17,896 nt of DNA, taken from positions 1 through 17,896 of the forward strand of contig JBGOZE010000021.1 in NCBI GenBank assembly GCA_041479965.1. The letters run 5' to 3'. A program made the position numbers and the translations under genes. Each line of letters opens with the position of its first letter. Positions within the stretch are counted from its first letter, which is position 1. This DNA comes from SM23-78 sp041479965. GTDB taxonomy: Archaea > Nanobdellota > Nanobdellia > Woesearchaeales > SM23-78. A model generated the notes under the pieces. It was not told the origin of the DNA. It ran no database searches and worked only from the letters and a program-made list of their open reading frames with translations. Positions 12,124 through 17,896 of the stretch are shown in pieces.

Positions 12124-12951
12124 TTATTTTTTCTTAGCCAGCTTCTTGAGAACTTTTATCTTCTTCAGGCTTATCTTTCCCAAGAGCTTCTTCTTTTTCT
12201 TGGGCTTTTCCGCCAGCACAGCTTTCAGCTTATTGGGATAGTTAGTGAATATGCCGTCAGCGCCGTTCTTGACAAGCTTTCTCATCAAGGGCTTGGTGTT
12301 GACAGACCAGACATTGACCTTGTATCCTCTTGATTTCAGCTTCTTGATGAATTTCCTGGAAGCGAATGAATAGTTGAGGTTGACATAGTTTGCGCCTGAG
12401 AACTCTGCTGCTTTCAATACCAGCAGGTGAGTCACATTGAAGGATAGCTTGGACAGGAGAATGACTAGCGGATCATGCTTGGGATTGGGAGATACATAGA
12501 ACACATAGGCTCTCTTTACAGCGGGCAGCTCGATCTGAGCTATCTTCATGGCGGAGATTGAGCCTGATGACAGGATTACTTTGTCCTGCATGTTGTGTTT
12601 CCTGACGAGCTCTGCGACTTTCCATGTTGGCCTGAATCCTTTTATCTCTATGTTAAGCTTGACATCACTGTTGATAAGGGCAAAGACTTCTTCGAGCGTA
12701 GGTATGTTGTGTCTGCCTTTTTTCGTTTTTTGCTTTCTTATCTCAGCCAATGTCTTGTTGGCGACCTTGCCATTGCCCGTGGTGGTTCTTCTTAGGCTAG
12801 GGTCATGGATGACTACTATCTGATTGTCTTTGGTCAGATGAGCATCAATCTCAATCCAATCTACGCCCATATCAATGGCTTTCCTTATGCTCATGAGAGT
12901 GTTCTCAGGGTATCTGCCAGAAAACCCTCTGTGGGCAATGTTTAATACCAA
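12124..12951 (-). CDS. ugpQ: Glycerophosphodiester phosphodiesterase with a basic C-terminal tail
   Basis: GDPD-family TIM barrel that hydrolyses glycerophosphodiesters to glycerol phosphate and an alcohol. Motifs: NIAHRGFSGRYPENT at the start (HRG and ENT), DWIEIDAHLTKD (metal-binding E-x-D) and VVIHDPSLRRTTTG (catalytic His). The C-terminus shows WSVNTKPLMRKLVKNGADGIFTNYP, as in the family. After residue 245 comes an unusual tail with 17 Lys in 30 residues (KPKKKKKLLGK, LKKLAKKK), perhaps a membrane or nucleic-acid tether. There is no signal peptide, so it is cytosolic. It starts with TTG at 12951 behind AAGGGGG (forward 12958-12964), 6 nt away; the next ATG would remove the catalytic motifs. 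It lies 26 nt after tyrS and is likely co-transcribed. Confidence 0.9.
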   Translation of the reverse strand: MVLNIAHRGFSGRYPENTLMSIRKAIDMGVDWIEIDAHLTKDNQIVVIHDPSLRRTTTGNGKVANKTLAEIRKQKTKKGRHNIPTLEEVFALINSDVKLNIEIKGFRPTWKVAELVRKHNMQDKVILSSGSISAMKIAQIELPAVKRAYVFYVSPNPKHDPLVILLSKLSFNVTHLLVLKAAEFSGANYVNLNYSFASRKFIKKLKSRGYKVNVWSVNTKPLMRKLVKNGADGIFTNYPNKLKAVLAEKPKKKKKLLGKISLKKIKVLKKLAKKK

Positions 12952-12977
12952 ATTATTCCCCCTTATTATCTCAGAAA

Positions 12978-14054
12978 CTATCTAGTGATTTTGAAGCTCT
13001 CGACTTTTTCTTTCAATTCCTTTGCTTTCTTGTCATTCTCAAAGTGCTTCCTGACAGGCTCCACTGCCTGATTGACATACTTGGCTGTCATGGCCTTGAG
13101 GTCAGCAGGGTGAAGCTTGCCGTCGCTAAAAGCCTTTTCAAGCTCAGCATAATCTTTGAAAGTGGTGTTGCCTCCGAACTTCTCAGGCCTATCTACGATG
13201 AGTTCATCGAATTTCTCGAACAGGATGTATTTGCAGTATTCAAGCACAGGATTATCATGCACTTGCTTTGCAGGGCAATAGGCATTATCCATCTTCCTCT
13301 TGATTTCCTCTTCTGTGTCAGTCATGAATATGGCGGTGTCTGGCTTGGACTTGCTCATCTTCATCTCAATAGCCCTGTCTTTTGCATCAGCTGCCTCTGA
13401 TGATGGAGGCAATAATCCCATGAGCATGTGATGGCTGACTACGACTGGCTTCCAGAAGCCTAGTGTCGGTCCTAGCTCTCTTGCGAGCACATTGACTTTT
13501 CTCTGGTCCATTCCTAGCTGGCAGATGTCTGCTTTCAGGTAGAATATGTCAGCGCACTGCATGCAAGGATATAATATCTGGGATGCCTGCAGTATTTCTT
13601 TCTCATCCCTGCCCATTATCTGGCCGCATCTTATGATCCTGTTAAGAGTGGAATTCCTAGCTACCTGCATCACCATCTTCCAGTAATTGTCATCCTTTAC
13701 AAGGTCGCTAGCCCATATGAACTCGACACGGTCTAGGTCCATGCCAGAAGCTTTCCACACTTCTATGAGGTACTTGCCTACAGTCTGTATCTTTTCCAAG
13801 TCCCCACCCATCTTGTTGTTGGCCCATGCGTGCCAGTCAGCTATTAGTATCTTGAACTTGCAGCCGGCCTTTATCATCTTGTTGATGTTGATAGCCCTGA
13901 GTAATCCTTGGGCTATGTGCACCTTGCCGCTTGGCTCAAATCCGTCATAGGCTATGAGCTGCTTCTTCTCAGAGAGGAGCTTCTTGAGCTCTTCCTCTGT
14001 TATTATCTCCTCGCCTACCTGCTTTATGAGTTCGAAGCGTTCGTTCAGGTTCAT
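12978..14054 (-). CDS. tyrS: Tyrosyl-tRNA synthetase, archaeal type
   Basis: Class I synthetase that charges tRNA-Tyr. It shows LIAYDGFEPSGKVHIAQG (HIGH-like motif HIAQG at 46-50), the tyrosine-pocket segment QLGMDQRKVNVLARE, and KMSKS (232-236) in the form KMSKSKPDT typical of archaeal/eukaryotic TyrRS. At 358 residues without a C-terminal S4 domain it fits archaeal enzymes. An AT-rich element (AATTAATAAA, forward about 14080-14090) lies 26-36 nt before ATG 14054 and overlaps the end of ribL. It may therefore have its own leaderless promoter as well as read-through from ribL. Confidence 0.96.
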   Translation of the reverse strand: MNLNERFELIKQVGEEIITEEELKKLLSEKKQLIAYDGFEPSGKVHIAQGLLRAININKMIKAGCKFKILIADWHAWANNKMGGDLEKIQTVGKYLIEVWKASGMDLDRVEFIWASDLVKDDNYWKMVMQVARNSTLNRIIRCGQIMGRDEKEILQASQILYPCMQCADIFYLKADICQLGMDQRKVNVLARELGPTLGFWKPVVVSHHMLMGLLPPSSEAADAKDRAIEMKMSKSKPDTAIFMTDTEEEIKRKMDNAYCPAKQVHDNPVLEYCKYILFEKFDELIVDRPEKFGGNTTFKDYAELEKAFSDGKLHPADLKAMTAKYVNQAVEPVRKHFENDKKAKELKEKVESFKITR

Positions 14055-14084
14055 GTTAATCAGACAAATATCTTGTTTCGTTTA

Positions 14085-14504
14085 TTAATTTTGCTTTTTT
14101 AGTGTCCTGTAATGAGAGCTCTTGTGGATGTGCGGCTCGTAGGAGCCTATCCTTATAAGCTCAGGCTTTAATCCCATCTCTTGAAGTTTTGACTCAAGCC
14201 CATTGACAAAATGAGTCTGGTCATAGCCTAAGCAGATGATGTCAGGCCTTATTTCATCTATTATCCTGTACTTGTCAGCAGATTCATAGCCAAGCATTGC
14301 CTTGTCAACATAGTCGAGATTCTGGATATTGCTCAAGCGAAAGTTTTCGTCATGATGAGGCTGTTCTCCCTTGACCTGTTTCACAGTAGAATCCCTGGCG
14401 ACTACTACGACCAGTTCGTCACCCTGTTTCTTGGCTTGTTTCAAGAAATACTCGTGGCCTGGATGCAGGATGTCGAAGGTTCCGAAGACTAGGACGCGGG
14501 TCAT
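14085..14504 (-). CDS. ribL: FAD synthase RibL-type cytidylyl/adenylyltransferase
   Basis: Nucleotidyltransferase of the archaeal FAD synthase family, which makes FAD from FMN. VLVFGTFDILHPGHEYFLKQAKK holds the HxGH motif. VVVVARDSTVKQVKG follows, and DIICLGYDQTH is the family's later active-site loop. The C-terminus reads IRIGSYEPHIHKSSHYRTL, with a late STHYR-like motif. It has 139 residues from ATG 14504. That start is chosen because a TATA box (TTTAAA, 14529-14534) lies 25-30 nt upstream, giving a leaderless mRNA; the frame is open further but lacks signals. Glycerol-3-phosphate cytidylyltransferase is the main alternative, as the family is hard to split by eye. It stops 30 nt before tyrS. 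Confidence 0.85.
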   Translation of the reverse strand: MTRVLVFGTFDILHPGHEYFLKQAKKQGDELVVVVARDSTVKQVKGEQPHHDENFRLSNIQNLDYVDKAMLGYESADKYRIIDEIRPDIICLGYDQTHFVNGLESKLQEMGLKPELIRIGSYEPHIHKSSHYRTLKKQN

Positions 14505-14528
14505 GGCTATGGCAAAGTCAAGTTTTGT

Positions 14529-14534
14529 TTTAAA
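14529..14534 (-). promoter_or_regulatory. TATA box of ribL
   Basis: TTTAAA at 25-30 nt before ATG 14504 on the minus strand. It supports the shorter start of ribL. Confidence 0.55.
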
Positions 14535-14624
14535 TGTTTTCAAAAAATGATTCCAAATCCATTAAATTTAAAAATAGGGACTTCACATTAATTGAAAAAA
14601 ACGAGAAAATCGTTGTGAGGAGGA

Positions 14625-14645
14625 TTTTTATTAGCTTTCAGCTAA
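14625..14645 (+). promoter_or_regulatory. TATA box and adjoining palindrome before the tandem speD gene
   Basis: TTTTTATTA (14625-14633) lies about 28-36 nt before ATG 14661. Partly overlapping it is a perfect hairpin, TTAGCT-TTC-AGCTAA (14631-14645), between promoter and start codon, which could be an operator. No Shine-Dalgarno is seen. Confidence 0.4.
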
Positions 14646-14660
14646 GATCAAGCAAAGAAG

Positions 14661-15506
14661 ATGGACGAGAATATCACACCTTTGGGCAACCACTGGATAG
14701 TCGAGTTGTCTGGTTGCGACCCGGAATCGATTTCTGATAGTAATAGAGTCCAGAATATTTTTCTTAAGGCAGCAGAGATTGCCCATGCTAACATCATATT
14801 CTATGATTTCCAGCCAGTGAAGCAAGGCAAGGAGAAAGGAGTGAGCGGCGGGATAGTAATCTCTACTTCCCATTTCCTTACTCACACCTGGCCTAAGAGG
14901 CAGTACGCTGCTGTCGATATTTATACTTGCGGAGAGACCATGAACGAGGAAGCTGCATTTGACCATATAAGGAATGAGTTCAAGGTGCTTCCTGAGAACA
15001 TGAAGCTCTCCAAGCTTGAGAGAGGATTGCTTGAAGAAGGCGCAAAGGACAGCGGCTATTTCCTGACAAAGGATTATGAATCTGATTTCAAGCCTGGCAA
15101 GAATGATCTTGTCAACAGGCACTACATCATTGATATGTACAAATGCAATCCTGAGAAGATAAGCAGGCTGGAGACAGCTGCTCCTGCTCTTCTCTACGCA
15201 GCAAGGCAGGCAGATCCTAAGCTGTTCGCAAAGAAAGATGTCATCATCAACAGGGCTCATAATTTCAGCCCTAGCGGCATGAGCGCTTTGATAGTTGCTC
15301 CAGGAGCAGACATAACCATCCACACTTGGCCTGAGCATAGCTACGTAGGAGTTGACCTATTCCTTCCCTATGACAGCAAGAAAGGTGAGAATGCCATTAA
15401 GAGTTTGCAAGAAGCATTTGATTCTAAGAAAGTGATTGCCAAGGAACTTTTAAGAGGAAGCCCTGATCCTGGCTACAACAAAAATCATCGCGCGAATGAT
15501 TTTTGA
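14661..15506 (+). CDS. speD: Tandem-fused SpeD-like (S-adenosylmethionine decarboxylase family) protein
   Basis: Two AdoMetDC-fold domains in one 281-residue chain (about 9-110 and 152-255). SpeD enzymes self-cleave to make a pyruvoyl group and decarboxylate S-adenosylmethionine for spermidine synthesis. Domain 1 keeps the pyruvoyl-forming serine (S70 in STSH), the processing histidine (H75 in HTWP) and the catalytic cysteine (C90 in YTCG). However, the residue before the serine is Thr instead of Glu, and the WPE glutamate is Lys79. Domain 2 keeps HTWPE (221-225) but has Ala216 for Ser and Pro236 for Cys, so it cannot form pyruvoyl. The layout parallels the duplicated eukaryotic enzyme with one dead half. 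The substrate may be changed, as in SpeD relatives acting on arginine or ornithine. Confidence 0.82.
   Translation: MDENITPLGNHWIVELSGCDPESISDSNRVQNIFLKAAEIAHANIIFYDFQPVKQGKEKGVSGGIVISTSHFLTHTWPKRQYAAVDIYTCGETMNEEAAFDHIRNEFKVLPENMKLSKLERGLLEEGAKDSGYFLTKDYESDFKPGKNDLVNRHYIIDMYKCNPEKISRLETAAPALLYAARQADPKLFAKKDVIINRAHNFSPSGMSALIVAPGADITIHTWPEHSYVGVDLFLPYDSKKGENAIKSLQEAFDSKKVIAKELLRGSPDPGYNKNHRANDF
15479..15505. terminator. Perfect 10-bp inverted repeat ending at the speD stop codon
   Basis: CAAAAATCAT (15479-15488) and ATGATTTTTG (15496-15505) flank a 7-nt CGCGCGA loop. The right arm supplies a T-run just at the stop codon. This suggests an RNA hairpin at the 3' end of the message. Confidence 0.45.
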
Positions 15507-15527
15507 GCAACCTACCACGCTAGCGCT

Positions 15528-15543
15528 TCGGGCTTTAGCCCGA
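15528..15543. terminator. GC-rich hairpin between convergent speD and the TctA-like gene
   Basis: TCGGGCT and AGCCCGA are exactly complementary around TT. It is located in the 43-nt gap between two convergent genes, where a bidirectional 3'-end hairpin would be expected. No T-run follows. Confidence 0.45.
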
Positions 15544-15549
15544 GATAGC

Positions 15550-16749
15550 TTATAGCAGGAGATAGACTAGCACAGGCAATAATAAGCAGCCCATGGCGTG
15601 GTTTCTTCCTATGTTCTTAAGAGGAGCTATGAGGCCGATAGCTGTTGATGTGAACAGGACAATGAGCCCTAATGGACCGTTGAGAATAATGCTCATGAAC
15701 ACTATGAAAGCAACAATTGATATAACCAGAAGCCTATAGTTAACTTTCACAATCAACTTTGAAAACTTCTTTGCGAAGTATAACACTAGGAAGACTGCTA
15801 TTGAGCCCGCCATTACATAGGTTGCTATTAGGACGAGGAATGAAGGTAATTGTATCTGGGTGAGCTTGGAGATTATGACTATTGCTCCGTCCTTTGCCTT
15901 GCCTAAGGTGTAGAACGTGACTAGAGAGAATATCACGCTCATGGTTCCCATTGCACCCACTAATGCGAGATAGCCTTTGTCGCCTATCTTTCTCACTATC
16001 TGGTTTGAGATTACTGCTCCTTGCGCAGGCCCCATCCCTGGAAAGAACTGGATGAGAAAGACAGCTATTGAGCTGCCAGAAAGCACTTTCACAAGTTCTT
16101 TTGGCTCAAAATCAATGCGCTTGGTGATGTTTTGCGGTGGTATCTTGGTGTTCTCGAAAAAGCTTAACATCAAACCTGACACTCCGAAAAGCCCTGATAA
16201 TAAAGGGAAGAGAGGCTCTTTCAGGTTGGGGATTGAGAAAGTCAGTAGGCCTAGTGAGCCTGCGAGCATGAAAAGGATGAAGCTCCAAAGCTTTTGTTTC
16301 TCACGCAGAATCATGAAGCCTATGATGATTATTAGTATGTAGGCCAGATAAGGCTTTAGCAAGGGATAAATCTTGTTTGCGACTAGGATGAAGAAAGGGA
16401 TCATGCAAACAGCTATGATTAATCCAGTGTACGCTCCGAGAATAGTTATCTTGACTGCCATGTAAGCTTCTCCTTTCAGGAGCATTCTTTGGCCTGGCAG
16501 GACTGACAAGGCATTCTCATCATCAGGGGCTCCAAGATAGATTGAAGGGATGGTGTCGAGGAATGAATGAGTTACTGCTAGGGCGATGATGAAGACAGCT
16601 AAGCTGAGGGCTCCTGTGTGCTGCAATAGAAAAGGAGACAGAGCAAAAAGAGTTGTCGATACAAGGTTCACATGGATTCCTGGAGTGATGCCTGTGAAGA
16701 TGCCTGTGAACATTCCCAGGATTGCTGCAATCAATATTTCAATAAGCAT
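15550..16749 (-). CDS. TctA/DUF112-like polytopic membrane protein
   Basis: A 399-residue integral membrane protein with about 10-12 hydrophobic segments. It carries the internal duplication typical of TctA-like proteins: GMFTGIFTGITPGIHVN near the N-terminus and a matching QFFPGMGPAQGAVIS in the second half. Bacterial TctA is the large membrane subunit of tripartite tricarboxylate transporters. Archaeal relatives (COG1784) stand alone without the TctB and TctC partners, and their substrate is unknown. None of those partners lies in the window. I start at ATG 16749; the frame continues to a TTG at 16806 through sequence that forms the end of a tRNA gene. No Shine-Dalgarno is visible, and the ATG follows the tRNA 3' end by 6 nt. 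Confidence 0.8.
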   Translation of the reverse strand: MLIEILIAAILGMFTGIFTGITPGIHVNLVSTTLFALSPFLLQHTGALSLAVFIIALAVTHSFLDTIPSIYLGAPDDENALSVLPGQRMLLKGEAYMAVKITILGAYTGLIIAVCMIPFFILVANKIYPLLKPYLAYILIIIIGFMILREKQKLWSFILFMLAGSLGLLTFSIPNLKEPLFPLLSGLFGVSGLMLSFFENTKIPPQNITKRIDFEPKELVKVLSGSSIAVFLIQFFPGMGPAQGAVISNQIVRKIGDKGYLALVGAMGTMSVIFSLVTFYTLGKAKDGAIVIISKLTQIQLPSFLVLIATYVMAGSIAVFLVLYFAKKFSKLIVKVNYRLLVISIVAFIVFMSIILNGPLGLIVLFTSTAIGLIAPLKNIGRNHAMGCLLLPVLVYLLL

Positions 16750-16769
16750 ATTGTGCGGCGTGGGCGGGA

Positions 16770-16851
16770 CTTCCAAAGTCAAAGGGGCACAACTTTTTGT
16801 TCTCAAAAATATTAGATTTTTGGAACCACCAAAAATACTTTGTATTTTTGA
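16770..16851 (-). other. Putative 82-nt noncanonical tRNA intron at position 59/60
   Basis: Flanked by a bulge-helix-bulge geometry: outer helix is the T-stem GCGGG/CCCGC, central 4-bp helix TTCA/TGGA, 3-nt bulges AAT and AGT. Cutting after the second base of each bulge restores the standard T-loop TTCAAAT. The inner helix is weak, so this is a relaxed motif. The intron holds two AT-rich hairpins. Confidence 0.55.
16804..16850. repeat. Two similar AT-rich hairpins in tandem inside the tRNA insertion
   Basis: CAAAAAT-ATTAG-ATTTTTG (16804-16822) and CAAAAATAC-TTT-GTATTTTTG (16830-16850) share their arms and are separated by 7 nt. Both are perfect stems (7 and 9 bp). Confidence 0.7.
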
Positions 16852-16866
16852 TTTGAACCCGCACGA

Positions 16867-16899
16867 GACTTGGGAGTCTCACCAAGGCATCAACCTGGC
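16867..16899 (-). repeat. Repeat copy 1: anticodon and variable arm within the tRNA gene
   Basis: 33-nt segment that recurs at 16975-17007 with 28 of 33 identical bases. It corresponds to tRNA positions 26 through the variable arm. Confidence 0.8.
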
Positions 16900-16944
16900 G
16901 CAATAACCAGATTATGCGACCACGCCTTTGCACAAATGATAAAG

Positions 16945-16952
16945 TATATATA
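16945..16952 (-). promoter_or_regulatory. TATA box of the intron-bearing tRNA
   Basis: TATATATA, 19-26 nt upstream of tRNA position 1 (16926) on the minus strand. It supports the idea that the interrupted tRNA is transcribed rather than a dead fragment. Confidence 0.55.
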
Positions 16953-16974
16953 CTCCAAAACATTAACATACATT

Positions 16975-17007
16975 GACTTGGGAGTCTCGCCAGAATATCA
17001 ACCTGGC
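16975..17007 (-). repeat. Repeat copy 2: partial tRNA duplicate (anticodon plus variable arm)
   Basis: Same orientation as copy 1, 28 of 33 bases identical, and all five differences are transitions. The anticodon stem still pairs (CCAGG/TCTGG) with loop TTGATAT. No acceptor, D-arm or T-arm surrounds it. On the plus strand it would fold as a GCCAG/CTGGC stem followed by a T-run, like a terminator. The rest of 17008-17100 is an AT-rich promoter region. Confidence 0.7.
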
Positions 17008-17040
17008 ATTTTTTCTTTTTTAGTTCATACCAAGAAGTGC

Positions 17041-17048
17041 TTTATATA
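17041..17048. promoter_or_regulatory. TATA box between repeat copy 2 and the activase gene
   Basis: TTTATATA would start plus-strand transcription near 17070, giving the activase mRNA a leader of about 40 nt. The nearly symmetric box could also serve the minus strand toward repeat copy 2. Confidence 0.45.
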
Positions 17049-17110
17049 TTGTCCTGAGAAAAAACCGCAAATTTTTTATTGAAGCCGGATTTTTTCATTC
17101 AGTGATTATA

Positions 17111-17878
17111 ATGACCAAAGGCAAAATATTCAACATCCAAAGGTTTGCGCTGCACGACGGCCTTGGCATTCGGACTACTGTCTTCCTGAAAGGCTGCCCT
17201 CTCAGCTGCTGGTGGTGCTGCAATCCAGAAGGCATGAACAGCATTGATGGCAGCGAACATGGTGTTGGCCAGGAGCGCGAGGTAAGTGTTGATGAGCTCA
17301 TGCGAGAGATTGAGAAAGACAGAGTCTTCTATGAGCAGTCTGGAGGGGGAGTGACTTTCTCTGGTGGAGAGCCTTTGGCTCAGCCAGCCTTCCTTGATGA
17401 GATGATTGAGAGGTGCAAGGATGACAGGCACAACTATCACGTGGCACTTGATACTTCTGGCTATGCTTCAGACATCATTTTCCGCGAGATAGCATCTAAA
17501 GTTGATTTGGTGCTCTATGACCTTAAGCTTATCTCGCAAGAGGAAAGCCTCAAGTACACTGGAGTTCCTTTCTGGCGTTCAATAGAGAACTTATCATATC
17601 TTAAGGACAATGGCAAGAGATTCATCCTTCGCATGCCTATCATTCCAGGAATCACAGACACAGATCATAATCTTGAGAATGCCAAGGAGCTCTTGAGGCG
17701 CATAGGCAGTGTTGAGGAGCTTGACCTGCTTCCCTATCATCGCTTTGCTGAGTCCAAGTATGATAAGATGGGCTTGGAGTACAAGCTCAAAGGATTAGAG
17801 CCTCCTTCAGCTGAAAGGATGGCTGAGATCAAAAAGTTCTTCGAGGATGCAGCGCTAAAGGTGAAGATAGGAGGCTAG
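17111..17878 (+). CDS. pflA: Glycyl-radical-enzyme activating protein (PflA-like radical SAM)
   Basis: Radical SAM enzyme that abstracts a hydrogen from a glycine in a partner glycyl radical enzyme such as pyruvate formate-lyase. The cluster motif CPLSCWWC (C29, C33, C36) is the family's C-x3-C-x2-C. RFALHDGLGIRTTVFLKG precedes it, and GGVTFSGGEPLAQP, ALDTSGYA, VDLVLYDLK and LPYHRFAESKYDKM follow as in PflA. At 255 residues it lacks the extra ferredoxin insert of many activases and matches PflA proper. ATG 17111 is preferred. GTG 17102 lies in frame 9 nt earlier, and AGTGAT (17101-17106) is a weak ribosome site. The partner enzyme is not in the window and may follow downstream. Confidence 0.9.
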   Translation: MTKGKIFNIQRFALHDGLGIRTTVFLKGCPLSCWWCCNPEGMNSIDGSEHGVGQEREVSVDELMREIEKDRVFYEQSGGGVTFSGGEPLAQPAFLDEMIERCKDDRHNYHVALDTSGYASDIIFREIASKVDLVLYDLKLISQEESLKYTGVPFWRSIENLSYLKDNGKRFILRMPIIPGITDTDHNLENAKELLRRIGSVEELDLLPYHRFAESKYDKMGLEYKLKGLEPPSAERMAEIKKFFEDAALKVKIGG

Positions 17879-17896
17879 ACTTAATAATAGAAGTAA

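Larger units (their letters stand above)
16756..16926 (-). tRNA. tRNA gene with long variable arm and an 82-nt T-loop insertion; formal anticodon GAT
   Basis: Minus strand, 5' to 3': acceptor GGCGTGG, T8, D-arm GCAT-AATCTGGTTA-TTGC, G26, anticodon stem CCAGG/CTTGG with loop TTGATGC (anticodon GAT at 16891-16889). A long variable arm GAGACT-CCCA-AGTCTC follows, then T48, T-stem GCGGG and T-loop TTCAAA. After an 82-nt insertion the gene resumes with T60, CCCGC, CCACGCC and G73. Both the T-stem and the 7-bp acceptor pair perfectly across the insertion, and all invariant bases are in place. A TATATATA box (16945-16952) lies at the right distance. The identity is unclear: GAT means Ile, yet the class-II arm and G73 are Ser-like features. 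Confidence 0.65.

Noticed and set aside
14631..15338. 235-residue antisense frame opposite speD
   Set aside because: It is a shadow of the conserved tandem SpeD frame and shows no family features.
16862..16881. tRNA-Gly (CCC) reading from CTCCCAA
   Set aside because: The flanking bases do not form a 5-bp anticodon stem around this loop, and the variable loop would have only 2 nt.
16851..16926. Truncated tRNA pseudogene ending in the T-loop
   Set aside because: The missing T-stem and acceptor 3' strands are found 82 nt downstream with perfect pairing, so the gene is interrupted, not truncated.
1..17896. CRISPR array, insertion sequence or integrase
   Set aside because: No regularly spaced repeats, no terminal inverted repeats around a transposase, and no recombinase frame were found.

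Overview
The window reads as a piece of an archaeal genome, most likely a DPANN-type archaeon (Woesearchaeota/Pacearchaeota-like; this placement is inference). The archaeal signs are prefoldin alpha next to FtsY, an archaeal-type TyrRS, a RibL-type FAD synthase and an Ogg2-type glycosylase. TATA boxes also lie 24-30 nt before many start codons (leaderless mRNAs), and there are tRNA introns with bulge-helix-bulge geometry. Several genes look bacterial in flavour: an MltB-like lytic transglycosylase, a GGDEF protein, a cofactor-dependent phosphoglycerate mutase and a PflA-type radical SAM activase.

Layout. 1-2834: 3' part of scpA, then pfdA-ftsY with a very long acidic FtsY N-domain. 2913-3606: a small Cys-rich zinc protein, a strong candidate for an unknown ~120-nt structured RNA with its own promoter, and a winged-helix regulator. 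3569-4267: a seven-helix membrane protein overlapping that regulator. 4406-4707: two translationally coupled micro-genes. 4849-7422: an oxygen-defence cluster with a perfect Fur-type operator, a PerR-like regulator, rubrerythrin, a rubredoxin-like protein, a 15-residue Cys-rich peptide with a perfect Shine-Dalgarno, and desulfoferrodoxin. It continues with a scar holding a lipoprotein signal sequence and the tail of an oxidoreductase, and ends with Ogg2.

7465-9835: phosphoglycerate mutase, a secreted MltB-like lytic transglycosylase and AlaX. 9832-10428 (minus): a GGDEF protein. 10667-12100: tRNA-His(GTG) with a 14-nt intron, directly upstream of hisS. 12124-14504 (minus): ribL, tyrS and a glycerophosphodiesterase. 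14661-15506: a tandem-fused SpeD-like protein. 15550-16749 (minus): a TctA/DUF112-like membrane protein. Directly upstream of that gene is a second, unusual tRNA gene with a class-II-like variable arm and an 82-nt insertion in its T-loop. A partial copy of its middle part lies beyond it. 17111-17878: a PflA-like activase.

Functionally the clearest unit is the regulator-rubrerythrin-rubredoxin-SOR-Ogg2 block: peroxide and superoxide reduction, electron delivery, and repair of oxidised guanine, behind one metal-regulator operator. The most novel-looking items are the two intron-bearing tRNAs, the structured RNA at 3131-3250, the Cys-rich micro-peptide, the tandem SpeD with one inactive-looking half, and a peptidoglycan-cleaving enzyme in an archaeon.
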